Position numbers and translations under genes: made by a program. 8,744 nt of DNA, taken from the NCBI GenBank assembly GCA_016870425.1, contig VGBQ01000110.1, forward strand, positions 1-8,744. The letters are read 5' to 3'. Below, in pieces: positions 5,766 to 8,744 of this stretch; the first letter of the stretch is position 1, and the number at the start of each line of letters is the position of its first letter. The notes beneath the pieces were generated by a model. That model ran no database searches and was not told the DNA's origin. It saw nothing but the letters and a program-made list of their open reading frames with translations. The stretch is from Actinomycetota bacterium (GTDB taxonomy: Bacteria; Actinomycetota; Actinomycetes; S36-B12).

Positions 5766-6791
5766 TCACCCGAAGAAGGCGGCTGCCTCCTCGTAGCGCG
5801 AGATCGGTACGGTCTTGAGTTTGCCCGTCGCCTCCGACAGCGGCACCCTCACGATGTCCGTGCCGCGCAGCGCCACCATCTTGCCGGAGTCGCCATCCTT
5901 GACCGCGTCGATGGCGTTGAGCCCAAAGCGGGTGGCGAGCACGCGGTCGAACGCCGTCGGCGTGCCGCCGCGCTGGATGTGGCCCAGGACAGCAGCACGC
6001 GACTCCTTGCCGGTGCGCTGCTCGATGGCACCGGCAAGCCAGTCGCCGATCCCCGAGAGCTTCACATGACCGAAGGCATCGACGGTGGCGTCCTTGGTGA
6101 TCAGGTCGCCGTCCTTGGGCAGCGCTCCCTCCGCGACGCAGATGATGGGGGCGTACTGCGACTGGAAGCGCTGCTCAACCCACCCGCACACCTGGTCGAG
6201 GTCAAAGGGGACCTCGGGGATGAGGATGACGTTGGCCCCGCCTGCCATGCCGGAGTGCAGCGCGATCCAGCCGGCGTGGCGTCCCATCACCTCGATGACG
6301 AGCACGCGATGGTGCGACTCAGCCGTCGTATGCAGGCGATCGATGGCCTCGGTTGCAATCGTCACGGCAGTGTCGAAGCCGAAGGTGTAGTCCGTGGCGT
6401 TGAGGTCGTTGTCAATGGTCTTGGGTACGCCGATGACAGGCAGGCCGTGCTCGGCAAGCTTCGTCGCCACTCCGAGGGTGTCCTCGCCACCGATCGCGAC
6501 GAGCGCGTCAACACCGAGGTCGGCGAGATTGCGCTCAATGCGCTCCACTCCGCCCTCGACCTTGATGGGATTGGTGCGCGAGGAGCCGAGGATGGTGCCA
6601 CCGCGCGGCAGGATGCCGCGCACCGCGGAGATGTCGAGGGGCATGGTGATGCCCTCGAGCGGTCCCTTCCACCCGTCTCGGAATCCCACGAATTCGTAGC
6701 CGTACTCCTTAGCGCCCTTGCGGACGACGGCTCGGATGACGGCATTGAGACCGGGGCAGTCGCCGCCACCGGTGAGGACTCCGACTCGCAT
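5766..6791 (-). CDS. pfkA: 6-phosphofructokinase, probably pyrophosphate-dependent
   Basis: A 341-residue PFK of group A. It phosphorylates fructose 6-phosphate to the 1,6-bisphosphate in glycolysis; PPi-type enzymes can also run in reverse. Motifs are GVLTGGGDCPGLNAVIR (4-20), GGEDT (101-105), PKTIDND (123-129; catalytic Asp127) and MGRHAGW (169-175). Its numbering happens to match E. coli PfkA up to here, so the two phosphoryl-donor positions read Asp104 and Lys124. ATP enzymes of the E. coli type have Gly at both; actinobacterial ATP enzymes usually have Gly104 with Lys124; Asp104 with Lys124 is the PPi signature. The ATG at 6791 has AGGAG 5 nt upstream. The enzyme is read divergently from the glycerol kinase gene. 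Confidence 0.95.
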   Translation of the reverse strand: MRVGVLTGGGDCPGLNAVIRAVVRKGAKEYGYEFVGFRDGWKGPLEGITMPLDISAVRGILPRGGTILGSSRTNPIKVEGGVERIERNLADLGVDALVAIGGEDTLGVATKLAEHGLPVIGVPKTIDNDLNATDYTFGFDTAVTIATEAIDRLHTTAESHHRVLVIEVMGRHAGWIALHSGMAGGANVILIPEVPFDLDQVCGWVEQRFQSQYAPIICVAEGALPKDGDLITKDATVDAFGHVKLSGIGDWLAGAIEQRTGKESRAAVLGHIQRGGTPTAFDRVLATRFGLNAIDAVKDGDSGKMVALRGTDIVRVPLSEATGKLKTVPISRYEEAAAFFG

Positions 6792-6796
6792 GGGTG

Positions 6797-6801
6797 CTCC
6801 T
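6797..6801 (-). promoter_or_regulatory. Strong ribosome binding site of pfkA
   Basis: AGGAG on the minus strand, 5 nt before ATG 6791. It is the clearest Shine-Dalgarno in the window and contrasts with the leaderless-looking neighbours. Confidence 0.7.
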
Positions 6802-6841
6802 GGATCCGGGAAGCGCCTACGGCTATGTAAGCGTGTGCAGA

Positions 6842-6847
6842 AGCCTA
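6842..6847 (-). promoter_or_regulatory. Candidate -10 box of pfkA
   Basis: TAGGCT on the minus strand fits TANNNT and lies in the left arm of the inverted repeat 6844-6874. It would give a leader of about 45 nt that contains the AGGAG site. No -35 consensus is seen. Confidence 0.35.
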
Positions 6848-6874
6848 GCCGATCCCCCACCCCCGGCGGCTAGG
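6844..6874. repeat. 8-bp inverted repeat over the divergent pfkA/glpK -10 boxes
   Basis: CCTAGCCG (6844-6851) and its exact reverse complement CGGCTAGG (6867-6874) are 15 nt apart. The right arm overlaps the glpK -10 (TAGGGT) and the left arm the pfkA -10 candidate (TAGGCT). It could be an operator, or simply two similar promoters placed back to back. Confidence 0.5.
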
Positions 6875-6876
6875 GT
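6871..6876 (+). promoter_or_regulatory. Candidate -10 box of glpK (leaderless)
   Basis: TAGGGT fits TANNNT and is followed by 6 nt (CACGCC) and ATG 6883, so the +1 would fall on the start codon. No Shine-Dalgarno is visible. The same hexamer and the same 6-nt spacing recur at the SDR gene. Confidence 0.5.
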
Positions 6877-6882
6877 CACGCC

Positions 6883-8341
6883 ATGGCGATCCTCTCCCTG
6901 GACTGCGGCACCACCGGCGTCACGGCCTTGGTGGTGGGCACCGATGCGCAGATCCTGGCCCGCGGCTACCGGGAGTTCCCCCAGCACTTCCCCGCGGACG
7001 CCTGGGTTGAGCACGACCCGGGCGAGATCTGGGCGGCCACGCTCGAGGCCACGCGCGAGGCACTGGCCGCCTCACCCGAGCCGCCCACGGCCGTCGGCAT
7101 CACCAATCAGCGCGAGACCGTCTGCTTCTGGGACCGCGAGACCCTGGGCGCTCCGCGGCGCGCCATTGTGTGGCAGGACCGGCGTACCGCAGCAATGTGC
7201 GACGAGTTGCGCGCCGCAGGTCACGAGAAGCGCGTCACCGAGCTCACCGGCCTGCGCCTGGATCCCTACTTCAGCGGCACCAAGATCGCGTGGGTCCGTG
7301 ACAACGATCCGACGACATGGGCGCAGGTCACCTCAGGTCGCGTGGCGATCGGGACCGTCGACTCCTACTTCATCGCGCGCATGACGCGCGGCCTGCACCA
7401 CGTCACCGACCCGACCAATGCCTCGCGCACGCTGCTCTACGACATCCGCACCGGGCAGTGGAGTCCCGAGCTCGCCGCGATCCTCGGCATCCCGCTGGAC
7501 GCGCTCCCCGAGATCGTCCCGTCGTACGGCGAGATCGCGCGCACAGACCCCGCGACATTCCTCGGGCTCGACATCCCCATCGCCGGCATCGCAGGCGACC
7601 AGCAGGCAGCGCTCGTGGGCCAGGCGGGTTTCTTCCCCGGATCCGCGAAGTGCACCTACGGCACGGGGTCCTTCCTCCTCGTGAACACCGGCGACCGGGC
7701 GGTGGCCACGGACTCGGGGCTGCTCACCACGGTCGCCCTCGGGCGCCCGGACGGCTCGCTTACCTACGCACTCGAAGGCGCCGTCTTCGTCACCGGCTCC
7801 GCCGTGCAGTGGCTGCGCGACGGCCTCGAGATCATCGATTCGGCCGGCGAGACGCAGGCACTCGCCGAGTCGGTGCCCGACAGCGGTGGCGTGGTCTTCG
7901 TGCCTGCGCTCACCGGCCTCGGTGCACCGGATTGGGATCCCTACGCGCGCGGACTCATCATCGGCATCACGCGTGGCACCACTCGCGCGCACATCGTGCG
8001 CGCCACCCTCGAAGCGATCGCGTTTCAGGTGCGCGATGTCGTCGACCTCATGGCGCGCGAGGGCGGCGTCAACCTCACTGCTCTCGCCGTCGACGGCGGT
8101 GCTGTGCCAACTGCAGGCGGACCAGGTCCGCATCCCGGTCGACCGCTCGGCTGAGCTGCAGACCACGGGCCTCGGGGCGGCATTCCTCGCCGGCCTGGGC
8201 ACCGGCGTGTGGTCAGAGGAGTCGGATCTGGCCAGCGCCCGCCGGAGCGATCGGATCTTCACGCCCCAGGGCGATGGAGATGCGGGACATCGCCGCTGGC
8301 GCCGGGCCGTGGAGCGCGCCAAGGGGTGGCTCGAGGACTAG
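6883..8341 (+). pseudogene. glpK: Glycerol kinase, broken by a frameshift near codon 407
   Basis: Glycerol kinase phosphorylates glycerol to glycerol 3-phosphate. FGGY-family features are LDCGTTG (6-12), VEHDPGEIW (42-50), GITNQRET, AIVWQDRRT, DPYFSGTKIAW, AGDQQAALVGQ, YGTGSFLLVNTG, ALEGAVFVTG and TGLGAPDWDPYARG. Frame 1 runs well until AVDGGA (codon 407, GCT 8101-8103), then turns to nonsense and stops at TGA 8152-8154. The family-like sequence resumes in the +1-shifted frame as LCQLQADQVRIPV (from 8102) and continues through TTGLGAAFLAGLGTGVW to TAG 8339-8341. Relatives read roughly DGGASANDLLCQLQAD here, so about six residues are lost; a 17-bp deletion restores both frame and alignment, giving about 491 residues, a normal length. 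The phosphate loop CGTTGVTAL lacks the usual SSR or STR. It could be a recent pseudogene or an assembly error. Confidence 0.88.
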
Positions 8342-8359
8342 CGATATCGCGGATTGCAG

Positions 8360-8371
8360 ATTGTTGACAAT
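8360..8371. promoter_or_regulatory. Palindrome over the -35 box of the SDR gene; candidate operator
   Basis: ATTGT-TG-ACAAT is a 5+5-bp palindrome that contains the TTGACA box; flanking CAGA/TCTG extends it with a one-base bulge. GT...AC half-sites in A/T-rich flanks resemble GntR-family operators. No regulator gene is in the window, so this is a suggestion only. Confidence 0.35.
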
Positions 8372-8392
8372 TCTGCCTCCCGTCCTTAGGGT
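8364..8392 (+). promoter_or_regulatory. Near-consensus promoter of the SDR gene (leaderless)
   Basis: TTGACA (8364-8369), a 17-nt spacer and TAGGGT (8387-8392) make an almost ideal sigma70-type promoter. ATG 8399 follows after 6 nt, so the +1 should coincide with the start codon. It is the strongest promoter by sequence in the window. Confidence 0.75.
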
Positions 8393-8398
8393 CGGGGC

Positions 8399-8744
8399 AT
8401 GCCGACTGCCGTCGTCACCGGTGCCGCCAGCGGGATGGGCTTCGCCACCGCGGAGATGTACCTCGCGCGCGGTTGGCACGTGCTCGGCATCGACGTCACC
8501 CCCGACCTCGGGATCGAGCATCCGGCGCTCGAGGCCCTCACCGTCGACATCCGCGACGAGGATGCCGTCGCTGGTGCCATCGCCGCCCACGTCCCCGCCG
8601 AAGGCATCGATGCTGTCGCCAACATCGCCGGCGTCTACCCGCCCACCGCGATCGAGACCTATACCGAGGACCTCTACCGACGGATCTTCGACGTCAACGT
8701 CTTCGGCCTGCTCAACGTGACGCGCGCAGCACTTCCCCACATGT
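8399..8744 (+). CDS. Short-chain dehydrogenase/reductase, N-terminal part (partial)
   Basis: Runs off the right edge after 115 codons of the usual 240-280. The N-terminus carries the Rossmann cofactor motif TGAASGMG (residues 7-14, TGxxxGxG), an acidic residue after beta2 (GIDV, which favours NAD(H)), an acidic segment (VDIRDED, the usual DV/DL adenine-binding spot) and NIAG (the NNAG motif with Ile). DVNVFGLLNVTRAALPHM covers the helix that holds the structural Asn. The catalytic Ser-Tyr-Lys lie beyond the window, so the substrate is unknown. The start is fixed by the promoter just upstream: ATG 8399 is 6 nt past the -10 box and 57 bp after the broken glpK gene. It is probably transcribed alone or first in an operon. 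Confidence 0.88.
   Translation, partial: MPTAVVTGAASGMGFATAEMYLARGWHVLGIDVTPDLGIEHPALEALTVDIRDEDAVAGAIAAHVPAEGIDAVANIAGVYPPTAIETYTEDLYRRIFDVNVFGLLNVTRAALPHM

Noticed and set aside
4245..6830. 861-codon open frame on the plus strand, opposite aroG and pfkA
   Set aside because: Its codons are exact reverse complements of aroG and pfkA codons (both genes share one frame). In this register a stop needs a TTA, CTA or TCA codon in the genes, which are rare in G+C-rich DNA. The translation has no recognisable domain.
8341..8350. GCGATATCGC palindrome after the glpK stop
   Set aside because: A perfect 10-bp palindrome with no loop; not a terminator, and a single short site gives no evidence for an operator.
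7317..8720. 467-codon plus-strand frame crossing glpK into the SDR gene
   Set aside because: An Arg/His/Pro-rich off-frame translation that spans two clearly recognised genes and a promoter; no domain.
1..8744. Mobile element, CRISPR array, defence or novel multi-gene system
   Set aside because: I looked for transposase or integrase motifs, spaced direct repeats, tRNA-like cloverleafs and unknown gene clusters. Every gene belongs to a known family and no array or element ends are visible.

Overview
The window is G+C-rich bacterial chromosome, most likely from an actinobacterium (Actinomycetota). Four things point there. A PASTA-domain Ser/Thr kinase lies near a class II DAHP synthase, the pknL-aroG neighbourhood known from mycobacteria and corynebacteria. 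The lycopene cyclase is split into two small membrane proteins. The 6-phosphofructokinase is of the actinobacterial type. Several genes have a TANNNT box 6 nt before the ATG, the layout of leaderless actinobacterial transcripts. I cannot name a genus. Coding density is very high: the longest gap between genes is about 130 bp, so no stretch above 300 bp lacks a gene.

Layout. At 1-183 (+) is the C-terminal end of a phytoene synthase (crtB). It converges on, and overlaps by 75 bp, a minus-strand cluster (1378 down to 109) of a PPOX-fold flavin/F420-binding protein and the two lycopene cyclase subunits, all joined by 1-4 nt stop/start overlaps. From 1470 to 3362 (+) is a PknL-like membrane kinase with four PASTA repeats. 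Between it and the next, convergent gene is a perfect 16-bp inverted repeat. From 6791 down to 3492 (-) are pfkA (probably PPi-dependent), aroG (class II DAHP synthase), a very short AdaA-like methylphosphotriester sensor and an Ogt/AdaB O6-alkylguanine-DNA methyltransferase. Divergent from pfkA, 6883-8341 (+), is a glycerol kinase gene broken by a frameshift that looks like a 17-bp deletion between short repeats. Last, 8399 to the end (+), is the start of a short-chain dehydrogenase/reductase behind a near-consensus promoter.

How the genes relate. The left edge belongs to carotenoid synthesis (phytoene formation and lycopene cyclisation). The middle is cell-wall-sensing signalling (PASTA kinase) beside the committed step of aromatic amino acid synthesis. 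The Ada/Ogt pair is a small alkylation-repair operon in which the usual single Ada protein is split and shortened. pfkA and glpK are glycolytic and glycerol-entry genes sharing a 91-bp divergent control region with an inverted repeat over both candidate -10 boxes. I see no mobile element, CRISPR array, tRNA, rRNA or defence island. Most of the window is ordinary chromosome; the points worth a second look are the glpK lesion, the reduced Ada, the 16-bp inverted repeat and the leaderless promoter grammar.
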